64,000 nucleotides of DNA from Paenibacillus montanisoli. GTDB taxonomy: Bacteria; Bacillota; Bacilli; Paenibacillales; Paenibacillaceae. The notes below the pieces were generated by a model. The model had not been told where the DNA came from. It saw nothing but the letters and a program-made list of their open reading frames with translations, and did not search any database. A program made the position numbers and the translations under genes. Shown in pieces: positions 9,292 through 17,872 of this stretch (its first letter is position 1; every line of letters begins with the position of its first letter). The stretch is from positions 1,240,001 through 1,304,000 of the forward strand of contig NZ_QLUW01000001.1 in assembly GCF_003268025.1 (NCBI RefSeq), given 5' to 3'.

Positions 9292-10071
9292 ATGCTGTCC
9301 CAAGCGCAAATCGAACATTATAGAACTTTCGGCTATCTATTAATGAAAGGTCTTTTTTTCCCATCGGAAATGAAAGCGATTTCCGATGCGTTCGATCATG
9401 TTCTTGCTTCCGATCGGCAGGGCCGGCCCTTTTCGGGTGAAAAGCGGCAAGCTGTGCTCGGCTGCATAGAAAAACATCCCGTTCTTACGGATTTGGTAAA
9501 GGACGACCGGATTTATGAAGCGATCGAGCAGCTGCTCGGGAAGCAGTTCATTTGGATCGGATCGGACGGCAATCTGTATGTGGGGGATACGACCTGGCAT
9601 CCGGATAACGGGAATTTCGACTATGACAGAATCAAAGTCGCCTTCTACTTGGACCCTGTCCGTACGGATACCGGCTGTCTGCGCGTCCTTCCCGGCTCGC
9701 ATCATGCCGAATTTCATCGGATGCTGCCGCCGGCGCTCTTCGAGAACAAGCTTGAAACCGAACCGCGGAACGTTCCGTTCTTCCCGCTGGAATCGGATCC
9801 TGGCGATGTCGTCTTGTTCAATCAACGGGTTTGGCACGCCGCTTTCGGAGGCAAAACGGGAAGACGCATGCTGACAATGAATTTCGGCGAAAATCCGGCG
9901 ACCGAGAAGCAGCTTGAAAACGTGATTTCCATGTATCAAGGCAATTTGCACAATATCAAGATCATGCAGTACAGCCAGACCGGCGAAATGTACGGCCGTT
10001 CGTTCCTGAACCATGACAGCCCGCGAATTCAAGCGATGACGACCAAGCTGCGCGAATTAAATATGATTTAA
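9292..10071 (+). CDS. PhyH-family Fe(II)/2-oxoglutarate dioxygenase (first of four)
   Basis: 259 residues from ATG 9292, chosen because GGAGGGG ends 6 bases upstream; a GTG at 9226 would add 22 residues without a site. Iron ligands fit the HxD...H pattern: H103-P-D105 in TWHPDNG and H182 in QRVWHAAFGG, with R191/R192 as 2-oxoglutarate anchor candidates. RVLPGSHH is typical of phytanoyl-CoA dioxygenase-like enzymes. The family hydroxylates diverse small molecules. It heads an operon with a GH52-like glycosidase, so a sugar-derived or glycosidic substrate is inferred. The substrate cannot be assigned. Confidence 0.85.
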   Translation: MLSQAQIEHYRTFGYLLMKGLFFPSEMKAISDAFDHVLASDRQGRPFSGEKRQAVLGCIEKHPVLTDLVKDDRIYEAIEQLLGKQFIWIGSDGNLYVGDTTWHPDNGNFDYDRIKVAFYLDPVRTDTGCLRVLPGSHHAEFHRMLPPALFENKLETEPRNVPFFPLESDPGDVVLFNQRVWHAAFGGKTGRRMLTMNFGENPATEKQLENVISMYQGNLHNIKIMQYSQTGEMYGRSFLNHDSPRIQAMTTKLRELNMI

Positions 10072-10104
10072 TACACGATAACGAATAGAAAAGGGTGAAT
10101 AAAA

Positions 10105-12237
10105 ATGAACAGATGGCAAGAAACGGAGTTTCACGATCAGTTCTACATGACCATGCACAGTCCTAGAGGAGCCAACGCTTCTTTTGCGCTCGGAGCAAAG
10201 GATGACGGGGGCGGGTTTTTGCATGATACCGCAACGATCCCCGAGCAGGAGATCTTCATTGGCGTGAAAAAAGGCAATAAGATTACGTGCCTTCCCTTCT
10301 TCAAGCAAGCCGATTCGAACGGGGAGGAATTATACGATCAAGGCGCGGAAGCCAAGAAGTACGAAAATCTGCTGTTAAAATATGATCCGTCCGTCGTTTC
10401 CAGGAAGCTCGGCTTTGCGACCGACAGCTGGACCGCCCCCGGTATGAAGCTTGAAATCGCAACGCCCGTAGACGGCGTGCCGGAGCCGGGCAAAGCTACG
10501 GCTGCGGAAATCAAGAAAGCGATCGTGCCCGCGATCCCGGTCAAATTGACGATCGATAACAGGGATGGTTCGGAAACGGCACACGGCATTTTTGGCCTGA
10601 AAGATTTAAGAGGGTTCTATTCGGCGGCGGACCGCTCGCCAAGCGAACTGCTGGGCATCATTACGGCGGACGGCTACGGCTTTGCCATGGATGCCGCCAA
10701 ATATGAGGGAAAAGTGACGATGGTAGGGGATTTCGGTCCGAAAGAGCTATTTTCAAGGGTTCGGCCGGAGCTGTACAGACTTGCTCCGATGGGCGGATTT
10801 ATTGTCGAGGTGCCGCCTGGCGAAACGGTTACGGTAGATTTCGTGCTGGGCTGGTATGATGACGGCTTTGTAACCAGAGGCGAGAGGACATGCAAAAACT
10901 ATTATACGAACTATTTTTCCAGCATCAACGAGGTGTTCCAATATGCTGTCGGCATAACCGACGAGCTATGGGCGGAAGCGCGAAACCATGACCGCCGCCT
11001 CGAAGAAAGCGATTTAAACGAAGAGCAGCAATTCCTTCTGGCCCAGGCGATGCACTGCTACTATGCCAGCACCATGCTGTTCGACGATGGAGGCCGCGCG
11101 AGATGGGTCGTTAACGAAGGTACCTATATGATGATGAACACGTTCGACCTTTCCGTTGACCATCTGTTTTACGAAACGAAATACAACCCTTGGGCGGTAA
11201 AAAACCAGCTGGACACGTATGTCGACGAATACAGCTATTACGATACGGTCCACTCCATGGACGACCCGTCGATCTCTTACCCGGGTGGGATCGCCTTTAC
11301 TCATGACCAGGGCGTGTTCAACACGTTTTCGCCGGCCGGCTATTCCGCATACGAGCTTACGAACAAAGACGGCTGTCTCTCTTACATGTCTCACGAAGAA
11401 TTAACCAACTGGATTCTGAGCGCGGCGGTGTATTTCCATGCTTTCGGCGACAAGGAGTGGCTGGAAAGAAGAAAAGGAGTGATCGCGGACTGCCTGTACT
11501 CGTTATTGAATAGGGACCATCCGGATCCTTCCCAGAGAGACGGCATTATGGATTTCGATTCGGACCGCTGCGGGGTATCGGCCGAGATCACCACGTATGA
11601 TTCGCTCGATGCCAGTTTGGGGCAATCAAGGCGGAATCTCTATTTGGCGGTGAAGTGCTGGGCTTCCTACCTGGCAATTGAAAGACTTTTAACTTCCGTC
11701 GATCAGCCGATTTATGCGGCGGCCGTCAGAGAAGCCAAGGAAGCGGCGATGATATGCGCCAAAACCATCGTCAGCTACTATGACGAGCAGCTGGGCTATA
11801 TTCCGGCGCTTCTTGACGGCAAGGACCGGTCCGCGATTATTCCGGCGATCGAAGGGCTTGTATACCCCGACCAGTTCGGGATGTCCGAAGCGCTTGCTTA
11901 CGAAGGGGAGTACGGCTTTTTCATTCATACCTTAAAGAAGCATTTCACAGGCGTCTTCAAGCCCGAGCTGTGCCAATTCTCGGATAACGGATGGAGACTC
12001 TCCGCCACAAGCATCAACAGCTGGATGAGTAAAATTTTCGTCTGCCAATATGTCGCAAGAAATATACTCGGCATCGATTTCGGCGACGATCAAATCGTTC
12101 ACGACCGGGCGCATGCGCATTGGTGGAAGGTCCCTTGCCATAAGTGTCCCGGCATCGATCAAATTTTTTGGGGCTACGAATTCGGACGGGGCTTCCACTA
12201 TCCGAGAGCGATAACGGCCATCCTTTGGCTGAATTGA
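10105..12237 (+). CDS. Glycoside hydrolase family 52 (beta-xylosidase-like)
   Basis: 710 residues, the size of characterised GH52 beta-xylosidases (about 705). It shares the family's HSPRGANASFALG opening, WVVNEG with the expected nucleophile E338, MMNTFDLSVD, NPWAVKN, and AEITTYDSLDASLGQ carrying the acid/base candidate D499 (D502 is adjacent). Both catalytic regions seem intact. No signal peptide is visible, so it should act in the cytoplasm on short xylosides. ATG 10105 follows AAAGGGTG. It sits between a PhyH oxygenase and a DUF4038 glycosidase, 33 and 28 bases away. Confidence 0.88.
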   Translation: MNRWQETEFHDQFYMTMHSPRGANASFALGAKDDGGGFLHDTATIPEQEIFIGVKKGNKITCLPFFKQADSNGEELYDQGAEAKKYENLLLKYDPSVVSRKLGFATDSWTAPGMKLEIATPVDGVPEPGKATAAEIKKAIVPAIPVKLTIDNRDGSETAHGIFGLKDLRGFYSAADRSPSELLGIITADGYGFAMDAAKYEGKVTMVGDFGPKELFSRVRPELYRLAPMGGFIVEVPPGETVTVDFVLGWYDDGFVTRGERTCKNYYTNYFSSINEVFQYAVGITDELWAEARNHDRRLEESDLNEEQQFLLAQAMHCYYASTMLFDDGGRARWVVNEGTYMMMNTFDLSVDHLFYETKYNPWAVKNQLDTYVDEYSYYDTVHSMDDPSISYPGGIAFTHDQGVFNTFSPAGYSAYELTNKDGCLSYMSHEELTNWILSAAVYFHAFGDKEWLERRKGVIADCLYSLLNRDHPDPSQRDGIMDFDSDRCGVSAEITTYDSLDASLGQSRRNLYLAVKCWASYLAIERLLTSVDQPIYAAAVREAKEAAMICAKTIVSYYDEQLGYIPALLDGKDRSAIIPAIEGLVYPDQFGMSEALAYEGEYGFFIHTLKKHFTGVFKPELCQFSDNGWRLSATSINSWMSKIFVCQYVARNILGIDFGDDQIVHDRAHAHWWKVPCHKCPGIDQIFWGYEFGRGFHYPRAITAILWLN

Positions 12238-12265
12238 AAAAATACGATGATGTGCGGGAGGATTT

Positions 12266-13888
12266 ATGACCGGAACAAGTCAGAATGTTGTAACCGAGCT
12301 TATTCTCCAAGCGAATAACGAGTATCGGGATCCGTTCAATGAAATTCAGCTTTATGCCGTTTTTATGACGCCCGACGGCAAAGAGAGAAGAATACCCGGT
12401 TTCTGGGGCGGCGGTCAGGTGTGGAAAATCAGATATTCTTCGGAACAAATCGGACAGCATTCCTATACGACGGTTTGTTCCGATCCGAGCGACTCCGGTT
12501 TGCATGGTCAGACCGGGGAGTTCCGGATTTCTCCATACGAAGGCAATAATCCTCTATTTAGACACGGATCCTTAAGAAGCTCGGCGAACAAAAGATATCT
12601 GGAGCATAACGACGGCACGCCGTTTTTCTGGTTGGCCGACACCTGGTGGATGGGACTTACGAAACGGCTGGAATGGCCGGATGACGTCAAGCTTTTGACC
12701 CAGGACCGTGTTGACAAAGGATTTACCGTCGTGCAGCTCGTTGCAGGCTTGTTTCCGGACATGGATCCCCTGGATGACAGAGGGGCGAATGAAGCGGGCC
12801 TTGCTTGGAACGACGACTTCACCTGCATTAATCCCGCGTACTTTGACCATGCCGACAACAAGATCGCATGGCTCGTAGAATCAGGTCTTGTCCCATGTAT
12901 CGTGGGCTGTTGGGGTTATTATCTTGATTATGCGGGAAAAGAGGCCATTACAAAACATTGGGACTATTTATTGGCCCGATACGGCGCCTATAACGTCGTC
13001 TGGTGCGTTGCCGGGGAAGCCGTGATGCCTTTTTATAAACACGAGGCTCATTATGACCTCGAGAAACGGGAGAAATACATCAAGTATATCCGCCGCGAAT
13101 GGACCGAGGTAACCCGCTATATTAAGGACAATGATTCATTTGCCCGTCCTGTCACCATCCATCCGACAAATTTCGGACACGATATGATCGACGAAGCCGA
13201 GCTTCTGGATCTGGACATGCTGCAAACCGGACATTGGGGCTACCACGAATATGACAATACGGTAGAAATGATCAGAGAATCCGTGCGGAGGCAGCCGAAA
13301 TTGCCGGTCATTAACGGCGAAGTCTGTTACGAAGGTTCCGGAGGAACAAATCTGGAGGATACGCAGCGGTATTTATTTTGGACCTGTCTCCTAAATGGAG
13401 CTTGCGGCCACACCTATGGCGCGATGGGGATATGGCAGATGAACGCGAGAAAGCAGCTTTACGGGGCTTCTCCGCACGGCTTGACTTGGGGGAATGCGCT
13501 ATGGGAGGACGCTTATCGCTATAAGGGTTCCTTCCAGGTCGGTATTGGCAAGAAAATCGTCGAGAAGTTTCGCTGGTGGGAGTTTGAGCCGCATCCAGAG
13601 TGGATTAACCATCCTGGCCGCAATAATTCCCGACCTTCCGCCGCCGGAATTCCCGGACAGACCAGAGTTGTTTTCTTGCCGTGCCTGGGCGGCTGCGTAT
13701 TTGAAGGATTCGTCATCCTTGGGTTAGAGGACGATGTAAAGTATCGGGCGTATCACATCGATCCGGAAACCGGCGAAGAGTTTGACTTGGGAGAAGTCAT
13801 ACCCGGAGCGAACAAAGACTGGAAGTCGCCCGCTCCGAAGACGTTTCACGATTGGCTTCTTGTATTGCAGCGAGAAAATATGAGTTAG
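12266..13888 (+). CDS. DUF5060/DUF4038 glycosidase (apiosidase-like, GH140-related)
   Basis: 540 residues. An N-terminal beta-sandwich of about 90 residues (DUF5060-like: EIQLYAVFMTPDGKER, IPGFWGGGQVWKIRY) is followed by a TIM barrel of the DUF4038 type beginning HNDGTPFFWLADTWWMGLTKR. Likely catalytic glutamates are in VAGEAVMPF and VINGEVCYEG. A C-terminal beta domain starts near 480. There is no signal peptide. Family relatives cleave apiosyl or other side-chain linkages of plant polysaccharides, but the exact specificity is open. ATG 12266 follows GGGAGG. Confidence 0.82.
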   Translation: MTGTSQNVVTELILQANNEYRDPFNEIQLYAVFMTPDGKERRIPGFWGGGQVWKIRYSSEQIGQHSYTTVCSDPSDSGLHGQTGEFRISPYEGNNPLFRHGSLRSSANKRYLEHNDGTPFFWLADTWWMGLTKRLEWPDDVKLLTQDRVDKGFTVVQLVAGLFPDMDPLDDRGANEAGLAWNDDFTCINPAYFDHADNKIAWLVESGLVPCIVGCWGYYLDYAGKEAITKHWDYLLARYGAYNVVWCVAGEAVMPFYKHEAHYDLEKREKYIKYIRREWTEVTRYIKDNDSFARPVTIHPTNFGHDMIDEAELLDLDMLQTGHWGYHEYDNTVEMIRESVRRQPKLPVINGEVCYEGSGGTNLEDTQRYLFWTCLLNGACGHTYGAMGIWQMNARKQLYGASPHGLTWGNALWEDAYRYKGSFQVGIGKKIVEKFRWWEFEPHPEWINHPGRNNSRPSAAGIPGQTRVVFLPCLGGCVFEGFVILGLEDDVKYRAYHIDPETGEEFDLGEVIPGANKDWKSPAPKTFHDWLLVLQRENMS

Positions 13889-13904
13889 CAGAGGAGAGTG
13901 AACT

Positions 13905-14282
13905 ATGAATTCCGCTTTCGATAGAGTGCTCGAAACGTGCATAACCAAGCTGGAGCGGGGAGAGCTCACCAGCGAATCGTTACGAGAGGCTTTCAAGGAA
14001 ATAATCTCTGAAAAAAAAATAAAGCAAAGCATTCTGGTATTGCTCGCAGGCTCGACGTCGCTGTATTCGACAGTTCACAGCATGTTCATGTACGAGAACG
14101 GCGTCTTGTCGGACGGACCGGTCGATTCGAAGGAATGGCCCTACCAAAAGGTTTCCGATGCCATAGACGACGGCTGGCGCTTGATCCAATTTCCGACGCC
14201 TCCTGCCATTTTCCTGGACCAAAAGCAGCGATTCGTTCCTTGTGAATTCGTATTAGAGAAGATCGTGGAGGTGTACCCATGA
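13905..14282 (+). CDS. Unknown 125-residue protein paired with PhyH dioxygenase (copy A)
   Basis: I do not recognise a named family. The protein is predicted soluble, with a charged helical N-terminus (FDRVLETCITKLERGELTSES), a short hydrophobic stretch (SILVLLAGST) and a conserved C-terminal half: YENGVLSDGP, EWPYQKVSDAIDDGWRLIQF and PCEFVLEKI. A paralogue with the same blocks lies at 20431-20799. Its stop overlaps the start of the next PhyH gene (ATGA, 4 bases), indicating translational coupling and possibly a physical partnership. ATG 13905 follows GAGGAGAG. Confidence 0.8.
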   Translation: MNSAFDRVLETCITKLERGELTSESLREAFKEIISEKKIKQSILVLLAGSTSLYSTVHSMFMYENGVLSDGPVDSKEWPYQKVSDAIDDGWRLIQFPTPPAIFLDQKQRFVPCEFVLEKIVEVYP

Positions 14283-15172
14283 GGCCCATTAAGCCGACCT
14301 TGACGGATGAAGATGTCATCCAATTTTGCTTAAACGGCTATATCATGTATGAAGGCGTAATTCCGGAGGAAATCAATCGCCAAGTGTACGCTTATTTGGA
14401 GGAGCACGATTCCGGTGAACCAAGCGAAATCTTGAAGCAGCCCTTTTTCATTGACGGCGTTCTGTTGAACGAAACGGTGGCGGGAGCGGTGCGTTCGCTC
14501 CTGGGAGAGAATTTCATGCTGCCTCACCTCATGAGCAATCATCGATCCGTAAAACCGCGGGAATCGTTAGGCGGCTGGCATTGGGACGCAGGCGCGATCA
14601 TCAGTCCGCCTACCGTAAATTATTTGCAAGTGTTTTATTTGCCGCAGGACGTCACGCTGGATATGGGACCGACCGCCTTTCTGCCCGGCAGTCACCTGAT
14701 CAATTACGATACGGCTTATATGGCCCATTACGGAAATTTCAGAAACCAGTTTCTTACCGTTGCCCCTGCCGGTTCCGTGCTGATTACCGCTTATCCGATC
14801 TGGCACCGGGCAACGACGAAAACATCAACCGCTACCCGCAATCTATTAAAATATAACTATTGGCGCACGGTGCCTCCTACGCGGGATTGGATTACCGATC
14901 CTAACTTCGATCCCATTACCGCGGACTATAAGGGAGGGGATGGACGCAGGGGCTATACCGTATTCTCCCAGCCGCGTGTCAGTATTGAGCCGGTAAACGT
15001 TGCCGCCGAGATGTTTAATTGGCTGAGCGGCACGTTGGACCAATACAGACTGGTTGGCGCTCAAGGCTGGCCGCTCGAAACGGAAAAGGGCTATGATCCG
15101 GATTATACCCGCAAATTGGTCAATACCTACAACAATCTGGCAATCGAGATGAAGGATTACAAGCGGCCTTAA
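14279..15172 (+). CDS. PhyH-family dioxygenase coupled to small protein (copy A)
   Basis: 297 residues. Iron ligands H101-W-D103 (GGWHWDAGA) and H176 (PIWHRAT), with R187 (TATRN) as the 2-oxoglutarate anchor candidate, give a complete facial triad. GPTAFLPGSH is typical of PhyH enzymes. It is far closer to the protein encoded at 19547-20437 than to the other two PhyH proteins here; shared blocks include AGAVRSLLG, LPHLM.NHR, GNFRNQ, NLLKYNYWRTVPP and DWITDPNFDP or its equivalent. ATG 14279 overlaps the preceding stop and has GGAGGTG upstream. It ends the first island operon before a terminator. Confidence 0.86.
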   Translation: MRPIKPTLTDEDVIQFCLNGYIMYEGVIPEEINRQVYAYLEEHDSGEPSEILKQPFFIDGVLLNETVAGAVRSLLGENFMLPHLMSNHRSVKPRESLGGWHWDAGAIISPPTVNYLQVFYLPQDVTLDMGPTAFLPGSHLINYDTAYMAHYGNFRNQFLTVAPAGSVLITAYPIWHRATTKTSTATRNLLKYNYWRTVPPTRDWITDPNFDPITADYKGGDGRRGYTVFSQPRVSIEPVNVAAEMFNWLSGTLDQYRLVGAQGWPLETEKGYDPDYTRKLVNTYNNLAIEMKDYKRP

Positions 15173-15201
15173 CCTATTACCGCAACTAATGAGGCTGTTG
15201 A

Positions 15202-15241
15202 GAAACCAAGGCCATTGATGGGATGCCTTGGTTTCTTTTTT
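15202..15241 (+). terminator. Rho-independent terminator after PhyH copy A
   Basis: An 11-bp perfect stem pairs GAAACCAAGGC (15202-15212) with 15225-15235, followed by TTTTTT. Confidence 0.85.
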
Positions 15242-15405
15242 GTGTTTGGCGGAAAAATGCACGTTGGCACTGTGCACGTTGCACTTTGCACAGACTATAC
15301 TTATGCTAAAGAAGATCGCCAACTACCTGTCCAAGCAGGGTGGTTAAGTCGATCTTGTCGTTGTTTGATGTAAGCCTTGGTCTAAGTTTCTTTAGGCATG
15401 CAACA

Positions 15406-15444
15406 GACAAAGCCAAAGCCCCGGAAAGGGGCTTTGGCTTTGTC
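15406..15444. terminator. Long perfect hairpin between convergent operons
   Basis: A 17-bp perfect stem pairs 15406-15422 with 15428-15444 around a GGAAA loop. It lacks a long T-run directly after it but lies where both convergent operons end. It probably terminates or insulates transcription and could stabilise transcript ends. Confidence 0.7.
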
Positions 15445-15447
15445 TGA

Positions 15448-15478
15448 GGCTGTCCCGCTTTTGAGACAGCCCCTTTTT
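15448..15478. terminator. Second terminator hairpin, GGCTGTC stem with T-tract
   Basis: GGCTGTC (15448-15454) pairs with GACAGCC (15465-15471), followed by CCTTTTTT on the plus strand. It abuts the stop of the RraA-like gene. Confidence 0.7.
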
Positions 15479-15479
15479 T

Positions 15480-16397
15480 CTACAATCGAACGGCGTCCGA
15501 AGCTGGACCACCGTTATCTTCCAATTTTCTTGCGGCTTCGAGTTCGGCCGTCCAGTCCAAATGCCGGAATTCGGCGGCCGCCTCATCGTTCTCGAACCAA
15601 TTGATGAAGTCCGACCATAGCGCAGTCGTCCAGGCCATATCGATGTCCGCCGTTGTATATACGCCTTGCTTCAATCGGATGAAACCGAACATATCCCGTA
15701 CATGGGATTTCTCCGCATTCACGACGGTAGACTCAACCAAGTGAGGCGGGATGAAGACAACGCCAGCCGGCGTGGCGAGTACAACGTCGCCTGGCAGGCA
15801 GATCGCCCGGCCGATCCGGGTAGGGACATTCATGCCGACCATCGTTACGTCGGCGATACCGGTAGGATCGCTGCCGCGGTAGAATACGTTAAAGTTCTCG
15901 TTCTCGATTTCCACAATCTGCTGGTTGTCCCGGATGCCTCCCCATATGACCGCTCCGCCTCTTTTTGTGCGTGAGGCTATGGCAGTGGAGAGGTTGCCTC
16001 CAACATAAGTGCCTTGGAATATTTTATCGAACAAATCGACGACAACGACATCGTCTTCCACCAAGGAATCGATGACCCATTGATTGAAGAAGCCTTTTCT
16101 GCCTTCCTGTTCGATTCCGTATTGCATCAACGTATCGTTCAGGTCGGGGCGTTTAGGCACTAACACGGCGGTAACCGCGCGGCCTACCATGACCTTATCC
16201 GGGTGAATAATTTTGAAATCGCCTTCGAATTGATTGGTATAACCTTGCTCCCATAAAGGTCCCCAGGCTTCTTCCAGCGTAATGTTGCGTATGCGGCGGA
16301 GAAGATTGTCAGATACTTTCGGGCGGCCATTGGAGAACCGCTCCCCCTCCCAAAGCGGGGTAAGCTGGATAATGTCTTCTGGATTGTCGAATTTCAT
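15480..16397 (-). CDS. RraA-like family protein (HMG/oxaloacetate aldolase-type)
   Basis: 305 residues from ATG 16397, chosen for the GAGGTG 6 bases upstream; a GTG at 16406 adds three residues. The RraA fold signature is present: GGNLSTAIASRTKRGGAVIWGGIRDNQQIVE, here split as GGNLSTAIASR and GGIRDNQQI. The Gly-rich loop and the Arg-Asp pair bind divalent metal and an oxoacid in relatives acting as 4-hydroxy-4-methyl-2-oxoglutarate aldolase or oxaloacetate decarboxylase. Its place after an enolase-type dehydratase suggests retro-aldol cleavage of a 2-keto-3-deoxy or hydroxylated acid. RNase E inhibition is not implied. Confidence 0.82.
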   Translation of the reverse strand: MKFDNPEDIIQLTPLWEGERFSNGRPKVSDNLLRRIRNITLEEAWGPLWEQGYTNQFEGDFKIIHPDKVMVGRAVTAVLVPKRPDLNDTLMQYGIEQEGRKGFFNQWVIDSLVEDDVVVVDLFDKIFQGTYVGGNLSTAIASRTKRGGAVIWGGIRDNQQIVEIENENFNVFYRGSDPTGIADVTMVGMNVPTRIGRAICLPGDVVLATPAGVVFIPPHLVESTVVNAEKSHVRDMFGFIRLKQGVYTTADIDMAWTTALWSDFINWFENDEAAAEFRHLDWTAELEAARKLEDNGGPASDAVRL

Positions 16398-16446
16398 ATC
16401 GAACACCTCTTCTCATATTATTGAAAGATTAGAAAGATTGGAAGAA

Positions 16447-17832
16447 TTAGCTCCAAAGTCTGTCGGAAGACCAGTAGTTGTTCCAAGTGTCGGTCGGTTC
16501 CCACAAGCCGGGAATTTCAGGGTGAAGATGCTGAGCGATGACTTCGTCGTTAAGGTCTTCGATCCCGAGACCAGGCGCGTCAGGTACGGTAATGAATCCG
16601 TTCTGAACGAGCGGCTTAGGAAGCTTGCTGATGATAAGATCGTCCCACCAAGGGATATCGAACGAATGGAATTCAAGCGCCAGGAAGTTTTCCGTAGCTG
16701 CCGCGGCATGAACGGCGGCCAAGCAAGCGATCGGGCTTTCCGCCATATGGATGGCCATGGCGACGCCGTATTCCTGAGCCATGTCGCCAATCTTCTTCGT
16801 TTCCAAAATGCCGCCGGAAGTAAGGACGTCCGGGTGAATGATGGATACGCCGCCCGCTTCGAGCAAAGGCTTGAAATTTTCCTTGAGATAAATATCTTCG
16901 CCCGTACAGATCGGAGTGGAGACCGAATTCGCCAATCGTTTGTATTGTTCCGTGTATTGCCACGGAATCATGTCTTCGAGCCATGCCAGATTGAACTTCT
17001 CGATCCTGCGTCCGAGCTTGATTGCGTCTTCGACGCCGATATGTCCGAAGTGGTCGACGCAGAGCGGAACTTCGTAGCCGATGTGCGAACGAACGTCAGC
17101 TACATATTGTTCCAGCATGTCCAAGCCTTTTTCCGTGATGTGGATGCCGGTAAAAGGATGGGCGATATTGTAAATATCGTATACGCGGTTGCGCAGATTG
17201 CGAAGCTCGAGCTCGGACAGCTTCGACGTATCTTCGTGGTAATAAGCGTTGGTCAGCGCATTCATTTCCTCTATGAAACCGAGCGGAGCGCTAATCGTGC
17301 CTGGTTCGTGAACAATCTGTTGAATCCCGAGGTCCATTTTCAGGAACGTAAAGCCGCTCTCCATACGCTTTTTCAGAGCCTTGCCCATACCGTTGCCGCC
17401 CTCTTTGTCAATGGCGTCCGTATCGCAGTACATCCGGATTTTATCGCGGAACTTGCCGCCCAGCATCTGGTAGATCGGAATATTGTAGGCTTTGCCGGCC
17501 AGATCCCACAGCGCGATCTCGAGACCGCTCACGCCGCCGCCTTGCCGTGCATGGCCGCCGAATTGCTTGATCCGACGGAACAGCTTGTCGATGTGGCATG
17601 GGTTTTCGCCGATCAGACGGCTTTTCAGCATTTGCGCGAAAATTTTCTCGCCCATGTCGCGCACTTCGCCGAATCCGACCAAGCCTTGATTCGTATAGAC
17701 CTTAATTAACATGCAGTGCATTGGAGCGCCGGCAATATCGGCGAAACGGATATCGGTAATTCTAAGCTCGGAAGGATTCGAATGCGTTTTGACATGGGCT
17801 AAAACGGAATCGTACTGTTCAGTCATGGACAT
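16447..17832 (-). CDS. Enolase-superfamily (mandelate racemase/muconate lactonizing) sugar-acid dehydratase
   Basis: 461 residues from ATG 17832 (TGAGGAG 8 bases upstream; GTG 17841 is not supported). The N-terminal capping domain includes GEVRDMGEKIF and LEIALWDLAGKA. The barrel carries metal ligands in CVDHFGH (D), AWLEDMIPW (E) and CTGEDIYL (E), a catalytic KMD in FLKMDLG, and a His in AIHMAESP. This fits dehydratases that convert an aldonate to a 2-keto-3-deoxy acid. The length is slightly above the family average because of an insert around GKALKK to KLSELELRN. Neighbours are two SDRs and an RraA-like aldolase. The substrate is not assignable by eye. Confidence 0.87.
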   Translation of the reverse strand: MSMTEQYDSVLAHVKTHSNPSELRITDIRFADIAGAPMHCMLIKVYTNQGLVGFGEVRDMGEKIFAQMLKSRLIGENPCHIDKLFRRIKQFGGHARQGGGVSGLEIALWDLAGKAYNIPIYQMLGGKFRDKIRMYCDTDAIDKEGGNGMGKALKKRMESGFTFLKMDLGIQQIVHEPGTISAPLGFIEEMNALTNAYYHEDTSKLSELELRNLRNRVYDIYNIAHPFTGIHITEKGLDMLEQYVADVRSHIGYEVPLCVDHFGHIGVEDAIKLGRRIEKFNLAWLEDMIPWQYTEQYKRLANSVSTPICTGEDIYLKENFKPLLEAGGVSIIHPDVLTSGGILETKKIGDMAQEYGVAMAIHMAESPIACLAAVHAAAATENFLALEFHSFDIPWWDDLIISKLPKPLVQNGFITVPDAPGLGIEDLNDEVIAQHLHPEIPGLWEPTDTWNNYWSSDRLWS

Positions 17833-17872
17833 GTAAAACACTCCTCATATAGGAAAAATGGATGAAGATCTT

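Noticed and set aside
15480..16397. RraA-like protein as an RNase E regulator
   Set aside because: Most members of this family outside Proteobacteria are oxoacid aldolases or decarboxylases, and the operon context is metabolic.
16282..17709. A 475-codon open frame antisense to the enolase-superfamily gene
   Set aside because: It lies on the opposite strand of a gene with clear family motifs, has no homology-like sequence and is low in hydrophobic order; it is a shadow of biased codon use.
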